From positions 21,060 through 85,059 of the forward strand of contig PLNS01000021.1 in NCBI GenBank assembly GCA_003141855.1: DNA of 64,000 nt, written 5' to 3'. The notes beneath the pieces are model-generated. The model saw only the letters and a list, made by a program, of their open reading frames with translations, did not search any database and was not told where the DNA came from. Within the stretch, counting starts at the first letter, position 1. Each line of letters opens with the position of its first letter. This document shows positions 43,863 through 53,268 of this stretch, piece after piece. The position numbers were made by a program, and so were the translations under genes. This DNA is from Candidatus Bathyarchaeota archaeon. GTDB lineage: Archaea > Thermoproteota > Bathyarchaeia > Bathyarchaeales > Bathycorpusculaceae.

Positions 43863-44266
43863 CGCAACATATCCTTCAGGTAATTAATTGATTTCAAGTA
43901 TTTGAGACGTTAGTCTCTAAACGCATTTCTATGTATTCGCTTCTTGACCTTTTCTGCCGTGTGGTTCAGATGCAGTTTAAGCAAAGTAGCGGAAAATGGG
44001 AGTAAGTTGAACAAAAGTTAGCGGTTATGCAATTTTCCTTTTTGTTGCTTGGTTTGCTTTCGTGTTTGGGCGATTTAGCTATCCAGTTAAGCAGTGACTA
44101 AGCTGCACTTACATTTCTTAAAGTGTCCAAACCAACTCACCGCACCACTCACCCCAAGAAAAGAAGCATTTTTCGAAACAAATTTTACTGTCATGATTAC
44201 GCTTGACGCTATTAGAAACACAAGAATAACCACACAATTTGCTGAACACGTTTTTCCAAAAATGAA
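43863..44266. other. Spacer of 404 bases without a supported gene
   Basis: No convincing gene is seen. A small hairpin, GAGAC-GTTA-GTCTC, lies near 43902-43915 and might be part of a regulatory region for the CopZ-like gene, which starts at 43862. The rest is AT-rich with no RNA recognised. Confidence 0.4.
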
Positions 44267-45172
44267 TCATTTTCTATATAGGACATAAACTCCAAAAACC
44301 ATGGCCATCCCAGCAAGGGCCTGCACGAAAGTAAACTCTTCTCTGAGAATAATGAAAGCGAAAACAGCTCCGAAAAGCGAAGCTGTTGAAAAAATCATTC
44401 CTGTTCTCATTGAACCGATTTCTCTAAGACCCAACATAAAAAACAGAATTGAGAAGCCTATGCTAAATGCCCCAACAGTGATTAGGTATGGGAAAGCTGA
44501 GAGCGGAACGTAGAAGTTCAATTTTAATGCGTACGCAACAAGCAGAAGGCTTATCCCGCCTATCAGGCATTTTAGGGCAGTCACAAGAATTAGATCTTCC
44601 TTGACGCATAGAAACTTGCTTAGGTTGTTGTCTATGCCCCAAAACAAGCAGGCGGTCAATATGAGAAGGTTACCTAGAAGCCACGTTTCTAAAGACAACT
44701 GGTAAAATTGTGCGTTGGTTGACAGAAACACCGCACCTATGACTAGCAGTGCAATGGCGCCTAGTTCTTTTTTGTTACAGCGTTCTCTTAGAAAAGAAAG
44801 AGCTATCAAAACTGTAAAAAGTGCTTCGGCGTTTTGCAGCAAAGACGCATTTACCGCCGTGGTTTGATTAAGACCGTTGAGAAACAAAAAGGGCGCAATA
44901 ATAGAGCCACAAAGCACCACCAAGCCAAGAGTAGCCACGTCTTTTTTGCAGAATTTTGGGTCGGTCTTTGTTGGAGTTTTCAGCAGTTGCATGACATGTT
45001 TGCGAATTGGAGAGAAGCGAACTGCTGATAAGGAGATTCCTGCAAAAAGATAGATTAGCCCTGCCACGATAGTTGGATTAACATTTGCTAGGGCAATCTT
45101 GTTAAGTGTGGTTCCTATCCCAAAAAGAAGGGCCGACCCAACAGCACCTACGTAACCCCAGTGATGTGTCAT
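44267..45172 (-). CDS. EamA/DMT-family membrane transporter
   Basis: The 301-residue protein has ten predicted membrane helices in two EamA halves. The first contains GSALLFGIGTTLNKIALANV and the second LLILTACLFWGIDNNLSKFL. LNQTTAVNASLLQNAEALFT and GSMRTGMIFSTASLFGAVFA are the conserved helices near the end of each half. Members export metabolites such as amino acids or nucleotides, but the substrate cannot be told. It sits 5 bases after the cbiO gene on the same strand, so it may be cotranscribed with the cobalt/nickel transporter. Confidence 0.88.
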   Translation of the reverse strand: MTHHWGYVGAVGSALLFGIGTTLNKIALANVNPTIVAGLIYLFAGISLSAVRFSPIRKHVMQLLKTPTKTDPKFCKKDVATLGLVVLCGSIIAPFLFLNGLNQTTAVNASLLQNAEALFTVLIALSFLRERCNKKELGAIALLVIGAVFLSTNAQFYQLSLETWLLGNLLILTACLFWGIDNNLSKFLCVKEDLILVTALKCLIGGISLLLVAYALKLNFYVPLSAFPYLITVGAFSIGFSILFFMLGLREIGSMRTGMIFSTASLFGAVFAFIILREEFTFVQALAGMAMVFGVYVLYRK

Positions 45173-45177
45173 ATCAA

Positions 45178-46068
45178 CTACCGCGTATATGCGGTTTTAC
45201 GCTTATCGCCTTCGGGCATTGAGTTAATTCCTGAATTTAGAAGTTCCAGTATTTCTTTTCTGGCTTCGCTAATAGTGAGGGGAAGTAGTTCGTCTATTGG
45301 CAGATTGTCTTCTTTCTTTAGCACCTCAAAAAGGTGCGCTATTCGCGGCGAGCGAAGATTAACTTTTCTAATCAACTCTGTATTTGAGAAGCTTTCTTTT
45401 GGAGTTCCTTCAGAAGCAACTCTGCCTTTGTCTAGAATGACCATTTTGTTTGCGAACATCGGCACCATATCAACGTCATGCGTAGCTAACAGCAGTGTAA
45501 TGCCGTTTTCCGTGTTAAGATGGAGAAGCAAATGAAGAATTTCGCTGATAGCACGAGGGTCAAGATTTGCAGTGGGTTCGTCCATGATGATAACTTCAGG
45601 CTGCATAGCAAGAACACCCGCGAGCGCAACCCGCTTCTTCTGTCCCAAACTCAGGAAATGCGGCGGTTTTTCTGTGAATTCTGTCATCCCAACAGTTTTG
45701 AGCGCGTCATCCACCAGTTTTTTGACATGATCAGGAGCGTAGCCCAAATTTAATGGCCCGAAGGCTACATCCTGTTTTACAGTTGAAGCGAAAAGTTGGT
45801 CGTTTGGGTCTTGAAAAACAAAACCCACCCGTTTCCTCAGGCTCAAAAGAGATTTCGCGTCGTATTCTAACGGTTTGTCTTCGAAGTATATTTTGCCTGA
45901 AGTTGGTTTTAAGATGCCGTTTAAGTGGTTTAATAGAGTGGTTTTTCCTGAGCCGTTAGTGCCTAAGAGCGCGATGCGGTCGCCTTTTGCAAAGTTTAGG
46001 GAGATTTCTTTTAAAGCCAGGGTTCCATCCGAGTATCGGTGGGAGAGGTTTTCTAGTTTGAACAGCAT
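45178..46068 (-). CDS. cbiO: CbiO, ATPase of the cobalt/nickel ECF transporter
   Basis: The 296-residue ABC ATPase has Walker A GTNGSGKTTLLNHLNG, QDPNDQLFASTVKQDVAFGP (the Q-loop typical of ECF ATPases), signature LSLGQKKRVALAGVLAM, Walker B VIIMDEPTANLDPR and switch LLLATHDVDM. A C-terminal extension of about 60 residues follows. It drives metal uptake with CbiQ, which ends 6 bases upstream. Nickel is as likely as cobalt, because the window encodes NikR and a [NiFe] hydrogenase. Confidence 0.92.
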   Translation of the reverse strand: MLFKLENLSHRYSDGTLALKEISLNFAKGDRIALLGTNGSGKTTLLNHLNGILKPTSGKIYFEDKPLEYDAKSLLSLRKRVGFVFQDPNDQLFASTVKQDVAFGPLNLGYAPDHVKKLVDDALKTVGMTEFTEKPPHFLSLGQKKRVALAGVLAMQPEVIIMDEPTANLDPRAISEILHLLLHLNTENGITLLLATHDVDMVPMFANKMVILDKGRVASEGTPKESFSNTELIRKVNLRSPRIAHLFEVLKKEDNLPIDELLPLTISEARKEILELLNSGINSMPEGDKRKTAYTR

Positions 46069-46074
46069 TTTGTA

Positions 46075-46884
46075 TTATACAACTCCAATATTTGTCGTTA
46101 GAAAGATTGCAATCGCGAGTATGATGTCAAATAGTACTATTCCAAATATCGCGGCTTTTTTGGGTTTGGGAAGGTCTTCGAGGACGCGGATGTTTCCGTC
46201 GTATCCTCTTGCGTTCATAGCAACGAAGGTGCGTTCTCCCTGTTCTAAGGTTCTGATAAAAAGGTTTCCAGCAACTAAAGCAACAGATCGCATTCTCTTT
46301 ATCAAGCCTGAATTTCCCAGCCTCAGTTTCTGGGCTGTGTTCATTTTTACGGATATTTCCAAGAGAACGAATATGTAACGGTAAATTAGCAAAGACAATT
46401 CGACCACTACTCTTGGAACCTTAAATCGTCTAAGCGTGATGAAAATATCAGTTATTGAGGTTGTTAACACTAAGAAATATAGGCAAGAAAGAGCACTTTC
46501 CACTCTGAAAAATGTATTAACGCTCATGGTGATGCCATTTTTGAAAATGGTCCATGTAAACCACGGCAAATTAATTTGGGTGAGAGCTTGGCCGTAGCCG
46601 AAGAAGAGGGCTATGAAGAGGCAACTTAACGCAGCCATGGCAGTAGGGTAAATGAGTAGGTCAAGGTAGAAATGGGCTTTAATTTTTGCGAAGCGTAAAA
46701 GCAAAACCGTGGTTATTGTAAATATAATTATTGGCACTATTATTGACTGCGAAGAAACGCTTATGATGAGGGCTGAGAGCGCAAAGAAACCTTTTGTTAT
46801 GGGGCTGTTTTTTGCCAAAAGGTTAGTGTAAGCGGATCTATCTATGTGCGCATATATGTCGCTGTGGGCCATAGAGGTTTTCAC
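46075..46884 (-). CDS. cbiQ: CbiQ, transmembrane T component
   Basis: The 269-residue membrane protein matches the T component of ECF transporters. It starts with SDIYAHIDRSAYTNLLAKNS and has membrane helices such as FFALSALIISVSSQSIIVPI. The coupling region includes VVELSLLIYRYIFVLLEISV and later TFVAMNARGYDGNIRVLED (the ARG-type coupling motif). The start overlaps the CbiN stop by 4 bases. It carries the energy signal from CbiO to CbiM. Confidence 0.9.
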   Translation of the reverse strand: MKTSMAHSDIYAHIDRSAYTNLLAKNSPITKGFFALSALIISVSSQSIIVPIIIFTITTVLLLRFAKIKAHFYLDLLIYPTAMAALSCLFIALFFGYGQALTQINLPWFTWTIFKNGITMSVNTFFRVESALSCLYFLVLTTSITDIFITLRRFKVPRVVVELSLLIYRYIFVLLEISVKMNTAQKLRLGNSGLIKRMRSVALVAGNLFIRTLEQGERTFVAMNARGYDGNIRVLEDLPKPKKAAIFGIVLFDIILAIAIFLTTNIGVV

Positions 46885-47192
46885 TCAATTTTGGCAATGA
46901 CCTGTGTTTTGCTCTTTGTTCCTTTCTGTGCTCTCTTTCCCCGTTCGTACCCTATAAAGTACCCTATTATGATTGCGCCTATGGCTGCTTGAACTGAGAA
47001 TAGCAGAGTTTCGATTTCGCTGCTAGGGGGCGTCCAAATCGGGCTAAACCATGGTTTATAGCCTTGGTCGGAGATTGCTTGTTCGGCACTACTGTCCGCG
47101 CCACTGAATTCCGCTGCAGGAAAAAGAATTAAAGGCGCAGCAAAAAGAACGACCACCACTATGATTAAGATAGCGTAGTGTTTGGCGTTCAA
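46881..47192 (-). CDS. cbiN: CbiN, small membrane subunit
   Basis: The 103-residue protein has an N-terminal membrane helix ([19 protein letters not shown]), an outer loop with [20 protein letters not shown] and a second helix ([19 protein letters not shown]) ending in a basic tail. The two-helix layout with an outside loop, and its place between cbiM and cbiQ with 4-base overlaps, identify CbiN. It is needed for metal loading of CbiM. Confidence 0.88.
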   Translation of the reverse strand: MNAKHYAILIIVVVVLFAAPLILFPAAEFSGADSSAEQAISDQGYKPWFSPIWTPPSSEIETLLFSVQAAIGAIIIGYFIGYERGKRAQKGTKSKTQVIAKIE

Positions 47193-47884
47193 GATTTTAT
47201 TTCCTCCTGTGTACTGGATACACCAGGTAACTTAATCACCTTCAATGTTGCTAAGAGTTGTCCCTTGTATTTCGCCAAGAAGTCAAAGAGAATTACTGCT
47301 AATATGCCTTCGCCGATAGCTAATGGAATCTGGGTGATTGCAAAAATTGTTCCAAACTTCAAGAACGCATCAAAGAAACCTGCTGATGTTGGGAAAACAA
47401 GTGCAAGCTGAACTGATGTTGTAACGTATGTAAATAAATCGCCTAAAGCAGCAGCGAGAAATATGCCTGCCGATGTTGGAAGCCTCGCCTTCTTTGAGGC
47501 GATCCATACGGCGTAGGCTACCATTGGCCCTACTATCCCCATGGAAAAGACGTTTGCGCCTAGGGTAGTTATGCCGCCATGCGCCAGCAACAAAGCTTGA
47601 AACAATAAGACAATTATTGAAAGAACTGAAGTGATTCCAGGTCCAACCACTACGGCAGCTAAACCAGTGCCTGTTGGATGTGAGGTGCTGCCCGTAACTG
47701 AGGGAAGCTTCAAAGATGAAAGCACAAAGATGAATGCTCCCATTAATGCGAGAAGCGGGAGAGCTTCAGGGATTTTTTTCGTAACTTTCGAAAGCCTATA
47801 GATGCCATAAGCTACGAATGGCATGGCTATTGCAAACCAAATTTCCCACCAAGGGTTAGGTAGAAAACCTTCCATTATGTGCAT
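47189..47884 (-). CDS. cbiM: CbiM, metal-binding membrane component
   Basis: The 231-residue protein begins MHIMEGFLP, where the first residues and His2 form the metal site of CbiM/NikM. Conserved segments include [20 protein letters not shown] and [20 protein letters not shown]. Seven membrane segments are predicted. It is the first gene of the CbiM-N-Q-O operon. A TATA box and a palindrome lie just upstream (47922-47951). Metal specificity (Co or Ni) cannot be read from the sequence. Confidence 0.93.
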   Translation of the reverse strand: MHIMEGFLPNPWWEIWFAIAMPFVAYGIYRLSKVTKKIPEALPLLALMGAFIFVLSSLKLPSVTGSTSHPTGTGLAAVVVGPGITSVLSIIVLLFQALLLAHGGITTLGANVFSMGIVGPMVAYAVWIASKKARLPTSAGIFLAAALGDLFTYVTTSVQLALVFPTSAGFFDAFLKFGTIFAITQIPLAIGEGILAVILFDFLAKYKGQLLATLKVIKLPGVSSTQEEIKS

Positions 47885-47921
47885 TTCTTTCTCTCTCCAA
47901 AGTCCGTTTATCTATCCGACG

Positions 47922-47951
47922 ATTTATAAACTTTGGCTTAACTAAAGTTAA
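47922..47951 (-). promoter_or_regulatory. TATA box and palindrome upstream of cbiMNQO
   Basis: On the - strand TTTATAAAT (about 47922-47930) lies about 40 bases before the cbiM ATG, a normal place for an archaeal TATA box. Just upstream TTAACTAAAGTTAA (47938-47951) is a perfect 6-base inverted repeat with a 2-base centre, followed by related AACTTAGGTT and AATAACTT stretches. It is a likely operator for a metal-responsive repressor such as NikR. The regulator is inferred. Confidence 0.55.
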
Positions 47952-48244
47952 TGCCAAGTTGATTAACTTAGGTTGAATAACTTGCCTAACAATCAAGTTA
48001 TAATAATTTTTTTTTACCTATTGTCGTGCGTTAGGATCAGTCGCGATTAAGCTGTTGAGAATAGAAGCTTTCGGTGTAGCGGTAGTGATGATACTCGTTT
48101 TGCACTGTCCTCGGCAACCATATGGCTCATCGGCAAAGCCACTCACAGGAAGTGCCGTTGGCTACAAAAAGCAAGAGCCCTGCACGCTAAGTATAAAATG
48201 TTCAACGTTCTTCTGTCAGTATGCTTAATAGGTAGGGACAAAGA
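47952..48244. other. Spacer with further palindromic stretches
   Basis: No gene is recognised. The first 60 bases are AT-rich with AACTT/AAGTT motifs that may extend the operator of cbiM. A less AT-rich stretch at about 48070-48190 could hold a small RNA, but no tRNA or C/D box pattern could be completed. GGTAGGGACA at 48231-48240 may be the ribosome binding site of the next gene. Confidence 0.35.
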
Positions 48245-48754
48245 ATGCCTAGAACAATCATAGTTTTGGAAGTTGAGGATCCCCATTTCACAATTAGGCT
48301 CTACGAGGATCTACTCAAAATTGACTTGAAAGGAAGTTTCAAGAACGAAATCGAAGAAGCACTAGAAAATAAACCAGTTCTCAAAGAAACGATCGGTAGG
48401 ATGCTTGGAATATTTGTTCCGTTGCACATTCGCTTAAGCGACATAGATTCGGTGCATTTAGACGAGACCGGAAAAATCACTGTAAGCCTCCCGCATCATC
48501 GCAGTATTGTCATTCCGCTTGAACGCAAAGAAGATGCTGAGAAACTCGTCGAAAAACTGAATGAGTTGACTTCCAACGCATTGGATGTGAAAATCAAAGA
48601 AGATATTACGAAGAGGCGAGCTAAAAGGAAGCTAAAAAGGAAACCAAGAGGAGTCTCTCCAAGTTCCTATGGTACGGTGCCGTACTACTTTCCTACCGAA
48701 CAAGCTGACATTGTTGACAAGCTCAAACGAAAGAGAAAGAAACAGAAAAAGTAG
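48245..48754 (+). CDS. Hypothetical protein with basic C-terminal tail
   Basis: The 169-residue protein has an ordered N-terminal half: RTIIVLEVEDPHFTIRLYED, then VLKETIGRMLGIFVPLHIRL. It continues with DETGKITVSLPHHRSIVIPL. The tail is highly basic (TKRRAKRKLKRKPRG and KLKRKRKKQKK), which suggests binding to nucleic acid. No family is recognised. It stands alone between the cbi operon and the zinc-ribbon paralogue. Confidence 0.65.
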   Translation: MPRTIIVLEVEDPHFTIRLYEDLLKIDLKGSFKNEIEEALENKPVLKETIGRMLGIFVPLHIRLSDIDSVHLDETGKITVSLPHHRSIVIPLERKEDAEKLVEKLNELTSNALDVKIKEDITKRRAKRKLKRKPRGVSPSSYGTVPYYFPTEQADIVDKLKRKRKKQKK

Positions 48755-48950
48755 ACAGATTTTTACCGCCAATTTTGACGTGTAAACATGTTCCGAAAAT
48801 TGACAAAAATGTTTTTTATTACTTTTAATTTTGGGGCTGCACCGCCCAATCACCAAAAACCTATGAGACCGCGATAATCGTTTCATAATTCCCTTTTTTG
48901 AGCCATAACATTACGAAATATACTGCAGCTGTTACCTCAGATTTCCTGTT

Positions 48951-49323
48951 TCACCATTTTGTAAAGTAAACCTTGTTATCTTCCTTAAATGCACGGCAAT
49001 TCACAATGACGAAGAATGGCAAACTCTTGATCTAACTCTTCAGGCTTAATATTAACTGTCACTAGTAATTCTTCCCTTGTGATCTTTCCTTTTTTCTCAA
49101 TTTCACTGTAAATCCGGTTCTGCAACTCCGTTAAGCCAGCAATACCCGACTGCCCCAACTGTTTCCGAATTGACAACGCAGCCGAAACAGCCATTGGGTC
49201 ACAAGCTTTTGGCGGATTTGTTTCATACATGCAACAATCTTCACACAAGATTTTTCCATGAAAACTGTAACTCTCGCCTTCTTTGAGAAACGACCCGCAA
49301 CGATCACACAGCATACCGAACAC
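48951..49323 (-). pseudogene. Zinc-ribbon paralogue, frame broken near its C-terminus
   Basis: The frame from 49323 encodes CDRCGSFLKEGESYSFHG and CEDCCMYETNPPKACDPMAV, nearly identical to the protein at 41520-41900. It ends early with HCELPCI at 48985. Another frame continues CRAFKEDNKVYFTKW to TGA 48951-48953, matching the paralogue's ending KVYLTKW. An indel near 48990 explains the break. The gene may be intact except for a sequence error, or be slightly truncated. Confidence 0.7.
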
Positions 49324-49555
49324 CTATTCAAAAGTGTACTTTCACTTACCTATTTATTCTTCACCATTCAGGCTATTAACATAAATCACTTATGGTTGCG
49401 AAATATGCAAGACAATATATGCTTATTCCCGTGGACTTCCACAATTGAAAGTATATGTAGAAGAGGCTTTAAAAAAAACGCATGTCAGAGCATAACCGTT
49501 AAATCCCCTCCAACCGCATTTTCCCATTACCCACATTAACAGCTGGTTTACAAAC

Positions 49556-50734
49556 ATGGAAACCGACACCATCATCGTTCGCCTCAGCGGAGAAATCGGT
49601 GTGAAAAGCGAATGGACAAGACGCACGTACGAAAAGAAGCTCAAAGAAAACATGAAACATGCACTTAGCAGCCTAGACCTTAAACCAAACGCGATTGTCC
49701 GCGCAAGAGGAAGAATCTACGTCAGAACCCAATCCGCAATGGAAACTGCAAAGGCGCTGACAAAAGTTTTCGGCATCAGCAGCGTTTCCCCAGCCAAACA
49801 AACCACATCCGAGTTAAACGACATAACCCAAACAGCACTCGCAATAGCGGAAACTGCAATCCAAGAAAACGCGACGTTTGCTGTTCGCTGCCACAGAGTA
49901 GGAACACACCCATACAGCAGTCAAGAAGTCTGCCGCAAACTCGGCGAACAAATCCTTGAACACCTAAAGCGCACGCGTAACCTAAAAGTCAACCTAACCA
50001 AACCAGAAGTCACCGTAAGCGTAGAAGTCCGAGACAAAGAAGCCTACGTTTACGCCCAATCCCTTCCCGCTCAAGGCGGATTCCCGCTGGGAACGCAAGC
50101 CCGAACCGTTAGCCTCTTAAGCGGTGGAATCGATTCCCCAGTAGCATGCTGGCTCACCATGAAACGCGGAAGCCCAACCATCCCAATCTACATCGACAAC
50201 GCACCATACACTGATGAACGCACAAAACAGAAAGCCATCGACACCGCACGCAAACTGCAGGAATGGAGCACAGGGCACCTTCGAAAAATCTACATCGTCC
50301 CCAACGGCGAAAACATAAAAGCCATCCAAGAAAAAGCACCCGCAAGATTCACATGCCTACTCTGCAAACGCCTCATGTACCGCATAGCTGAACGCATCGC
50401 AGACACCGAAAACGCATTAGGCATTGTGACAGGTGAAGCCATTGGTGAACAAGCCAGCCAAACCATGCACAACCTCTACGCCATAGACGAAGCCGCAACA
50501 CGCTATCCAATTCACCGTCCACTACTGGGCTTTGACAAGCTGGAAACAGAAGCGATAGCGCGAAAAATCGGCACTTTCGAAATCTCCATAATGAAGGCAA
50601 AAGGCTGCACCGCTGCACCATCCATGCCAGCAACACAAGCAAGGCTAAACGCTGTTAAAGAAGCAGAGGCAAAACTGGACATGATCGCCATGGTGGAAGC
50701 AGCATTGCAGAACGCCCAAATTATAGAGTTATAA
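49556..50734 (+). CDS. thiI: tRNA 4-thiouridine synthase ThiI
   Basis: The 392-residue protein has a ferredoxin-like N-terminal domain and THUMP domain (about 1-165; VRLSGEIGVKSEWTRRTYEK). The PP-loop SLLSGGIDSPVACWLTMKRG follows near residue 184. Later come TCLLCKRLMYRIAE, TGEAIGEQASQTMHNL and a C-terminal end without a rhodanese domain. ThiI puts sulfur at U8 of tRNA using ATP; archaeal forms of this length lack the rhodanese part. The sulfur donor could be a cysteine desulfurase or sulfide. Confidence 0.93.
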   Translation: METDTIIVRLSGEIGVKSEWTRRTYEKKLKENMKHALSSLDLKPNAIVRARGRIYVRTQSAMETAKALTKVFGISSVSPAKQTTSELNDITQTALAIAETAIQENATFAVRCHRVGTHPYSSQEVCRKLGEQILEHLKRTRNLKVNLTKPEVTVSVEVRDKEAYVYAQSLPAQGGFPLGTQARTVSLLSGGIDSPVACWLTMKRGSPTIPIYIDNAPYTDERTKQKAIDTARKLQEWSTGHLRKIYIVPNGENIKAIQEKAPARFTCLLCKRLMYRIAERIADTENALGIVTGEAIGEQASQTMHNLYAIDEAATRYPIHRPLLGFDKLETEAIARKIGTFEISIMKAKGCTAAPSMPATQARLNAVKEAEAKLDMIAMVEAALQNAQIIEL

Positions 50735-50836
50735 AATTGGGCGAGCGCTTTCCGCCAGGTTTTTAACATTCAAAAATCCAATCGAAATCAGCGAATTTAT
50801 CTTCCATTAGTCGTGAAGTATTTTAAATTTATCAAT

Positions 50837-51229
50837 TCAGGCAGATGGCTTGGCTTTGAGATGTTTTGTGAGATCCGATTCGAAGTTGTCAATCAAATTT
50901 TCGAGGCCCTCTGTGATCTCTTTCACTTTCTGCCTTGCCTGCTCTTTAATCTTTGAAGGTTCAACCAGACTGTACACATGGTAATATCCGCCACCTTTCA
51001 GAGTTCTAGACCTTTTAATTACGAGACCAGCGCTTACTAGTTTAGAGAGGCACCGATGAGTAGAACTTCGATCTCTTTGCACCGACTCAGCGACCCAGTC
51101 AAGAGTGGCACAATCTTTTCTCGCCACTTCAAGAAACACTTCTATATCGATGGGTTTTAGGTTGTACAAACAGCTAAGAAGGTCGGAGCACGTGGCTCCT
51201 TTTCCGGTAAGTGATTGGATGCTGTCCAT
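50837..51229 (-). CDS. Winged-helix transcriptional regulator
   Basis: The 130-residue protein has an N-terminal winged helix: DIEVFLEVARKDCATLDWVA, then RDRSSTHRCLSKLVSAGLVI and the wing KRSRTLKGGGYYHVYSLVEP. A coiled C-terminus, EQARQKVKEITEGLENLIDN, probably dimerises. Three cysteines (in GATCSDLLSCL and RKDCATL) lie in the first half and could sense iron-sulfur or redox state. It is divergent from sufC with a palindrome between them, so it is a candidate regulator of the suf genes. Confidence 0.75.
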   Translation of the reverse strand: MDSIQSLTGKGATCSDLLSCLYNLKPIDIEVFLEVARKDCATLDWVAESVQRDRSSTHRCLSKLVSAGLVIKRSRTLKGGGYYHVYSLVEPSKIKEQARQKVKEITEGLENLIDNFESDLTKHLKAKPSA

Positions 51230-51291
51230 ACTTCTTGAATGGGTTTGCCAACATATAAGTATTGCGTGGTATTGACATTACCGTAACATAT

Positions 51292-51311
51292 ATGTGTTTC
51301 AAAATACACAT
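51292..51311. promoter_or_regulatory. Inverted repeat between suf genes and divergent regulator
   Basis: ATGTGT-TTCAAAAT-ACACAT (51292-51311) has perfect 6-base arms around an 8-base centre. It lies in the 150-base gap between the winged-helix gene and sufC. A second short inverted repeat, GGTA...TACC, occurs at about 51268-51282. Either could be the binding site of the adjacent regulator. Confidence 0.5.
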
Positions 51312-51392
51312 TATTTCAAAAACTTGAAGGGTCAAACGAACAAAAACGTTGAAAAAGTTTATTTTACCTGAAAACAATGCACCTTGACCACA

Positions 51393-52160
51393 ATGGAAAT
51401 GCTTGAAGTTAAAGACCTATCAGTCAAGGTCGAAGGCAAACTCATACTGAAAGACATGAACTTCAGCCTGAAGGAGGGCGTTAGCCACATTCTCTTTGGA
51501 CCAAATGGCTCAGGGAAAACCACACTCATTAGCACTCTTATGGGATTGCCAGGCTACGAAGTGGTCTCTGGCAAAATCCTCTTTCGCGGCATCGACATCA
51601 CAAACAAAGGCGTCGATGAACGCGCTAAACTGGGCATGATAGTAAGCTTCCAGAACCCGCCGGAAATCACCGGTGTAAAGCTTGGCGACCTGCTAAAGTT
51701 GTGCCTGAGTAAAGGTGAAACTGACGAGTTCAGCACCGAAGAAACAAAGCGAATTGAAGCTTTCAGGTTAACCAGTTTCCTGAACAGGGACACTAACGTA
51801 GGTTTCAGTGGTGGAGAGCGGAAGCGTTCCGAAATTCTACAATTAATTTTCCTCAAGCCAAAGCTGTTGCTTCTGGATGAACCTGATTCAGGAGTGGACG
51901 TAGAGAGCCTGCGAATGATCGCAATTGAAATTCAAAACTACATTGAGAGTTCAGGCAGTTCAGCGTTGATAATTACACACAAAGGTGACATACTGGAGTA
52001 CGTAAAAGCCGAATACGGTTGCATACTGCTCGAGGGCCAGTTCCACTGCTTTACTGACCCAATGAGAATTTACGATGATATCAAGCGGGTAGGTTACGAA
52101 GAGTGTGTAGCCTGCAGACGAAGAAAGCCAGAGGGATGGAAAACTGAACAAACAAAGTGA
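51393..52160 (+). CDS. sufC: SufC, Fe-S assembly ATPase
   Basis: ATG 51393 gives 255 residues starting MEMLEVKDLSVKVEGKLIL. Walker A is GPNGSGKTTLISTLMG, the Q-loop region is VSFQNPPEITGVKLG, the signature FSGGERKRSEILQL and Walker B LLLLDEPDSGVDVE. These are SufC-specific variants. TTG 51384 is also in frame. SufC powers the SufB scaffold encoded next, a minimal two-gene (SMS-type) Fe-S assembly system common in archaea. An A-run error near 52140 would shorten its C-terminus by five residues. Confidence 0.93.
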   Translation: MEMLEVKDLSVKVEGKLILKDMNFSLKEGVSHILFGPNGSGKTTLISTLMGLPGYEVVSGKILFRGIDITNKGVDERAKLGMIVSFQNPPEITGVKLGDLLKLCLSKGETDEFSTEETKRIEAFRLTSFLNRDTNVGFSGGERKRSEILQLIFLKPKLLLLDEPDSGVDVESLRMIAIEIQNYIESSGSSALIITHKGDILEYVKAEYGCILLEGQFHCFTDPMRIYDDIKRVGYEECVACRRRKPEGWKTEQTK

Positions 52161-53268
52161 CCTGACGAAAGTTCCACACAAAATACTTGAAGAGGCCCAA
52201 AAAGCAGGCCTAGAAACCCAAGAGAAGAACCGTTCAGCCACTTTCTTCCACCTAAATCAAGAAACGATAGCAGCTAAGGTCAATGATCTCTATGAAGGCA
52301 AGATAGAACTCATGGACACAAAAGCGGCACTTAAGAAGTATTCGTGGCTAGAGGAGTATCGTTGGAAGCTTGTAAGCAAGGACAAGGACGAGTTCACGAA
52401 GAAAGTGGCGGAAGATTACAGTGGCGGCTACTTCATGCACATACTGCCAGGGGCTGAAATATCGTTTCCACTACAATCTTGCCTGATGATTACCGAGAAG
52501 AACTTAGAGCAAAGAGTACACAACATCATTATCGCCGAAGAGGGATCAAAAGCCCACATAATCACCAGCTGCGTACAACATTCCTCAGTTCCTAAAGCAG
52601 CGCATTTGGGCATTTCGGAGATTTATGTGAAGAATAACGCCATGCTAAACTTCACTATGATTCATCAGTGGAGCGAGGACACGCTGGTCCGACCAAGAAG
52701 CGCAACTCAAGTTGATGATAGGGCAACTTTTGTTTCGAACTACGTGTGCATGCGCCCTGTACGGGATGTACAGATGTACCCAGTCGCGTATTGCAATGGT
52801 GAAGACTCTCGTGTAAGCTTCAACAGCATACTATACGGACAAAAAAACAGCCAACTGGACATCGGATCCAAAGCGGTTCTAAGCGGAAAAGGCAGCAAAG
52901 CAGAGATGGTAAGTCGGGCAATAGCTCGTGAAGGCTCCAAAATGATAATTCGCGGAATGATTGAGGGAAACAACTCCGAATGTAAAGGTCACCTAGAATG
53001 CCGAGGGTTACTCATGGATGATGAATCGCTAATGCAATCCATTCCAGAGCTTATTGCAAGGAAAAAAGGTGTAGAAATAACACATGAAGCTGCCGTGGGG
53101 AAGATCAGCGAGAAAGAAATCACGTACCTAATGACACGCAGATTATCGCGAGACCAAGCAGTCTCCCTCATTATACGCGGCTTCATGGATGTGAGCATTC
53201 TTGGTTTGCCAGAGGCTTTAAACGCCGAGATCAAGAACATCGTTAACACATCTGCTAACGCCGAATAG
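52144..53268 (+). CDS. sufB: SufB-like Fe-S scaffold protein
   Basis: The frame encodes about 374 residues of SufB/SufD type. N-terminal helices carry LEEAQKAGLETQEKNRSATF and KKYSWLEEYRWKLVSKDKDE. Then a right-handed beta-helix with repeated strands runs through VHNIIIAEEGSKAHIITSC and SFNSILYGQKNSQLDIGSKA. The C-terminal EITYLMTRRLSRDQAVSLII matches the conserved end. No ATG, GTG or TTG is in frame before 52312, so CTG 52144 after GAGGGATGG is proposed. One extra A in the run at 52140-52143 would instead make ATG 52136 the start. Confidence 0.88.
   Translation: MNKQSDLTKVPHKILEEAQKAGLETQEKNRSATFFHLNQETIAAKVNDLYEGKIELMDTKAALKKYSWLEEYRWKLVSKDKDEFTKKVAEDYSGGYFMHILPGAEISFPLQSCLMITEKNLEQRVHNIIIAEEGSKAHIITSCVQHSSVPKAAHLGISEIYVKNNAMLNFTMIHQWSEDTLVRPRSATQVDDRATFVSNYVCMRPVRDVQMYPVAYCNGEDSRVSFNSILYGQKNSQLDIGSKAVLSGKGSKAEMVSRAIAREGSKMIIRGMIEGNNSECKGHLECRGLLMDDESLMQSIPELIARKKGVEITHEAAVGKISEKEITYLMTRRLSRDQAVSLIIRGFMDVSILGLPEALNAEIKNIVNTSANAE

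Noticed and set aside
48085-48091. C/D box small RNA
   Set aside because: A GTGATGA C-box-like motif exists but no D box at a suitable distance was found.
50117-50642. Long reverse-strand open frames inside thiI
   Set aside because: They are shadows of the intact ThiI frame with no protein-like features.
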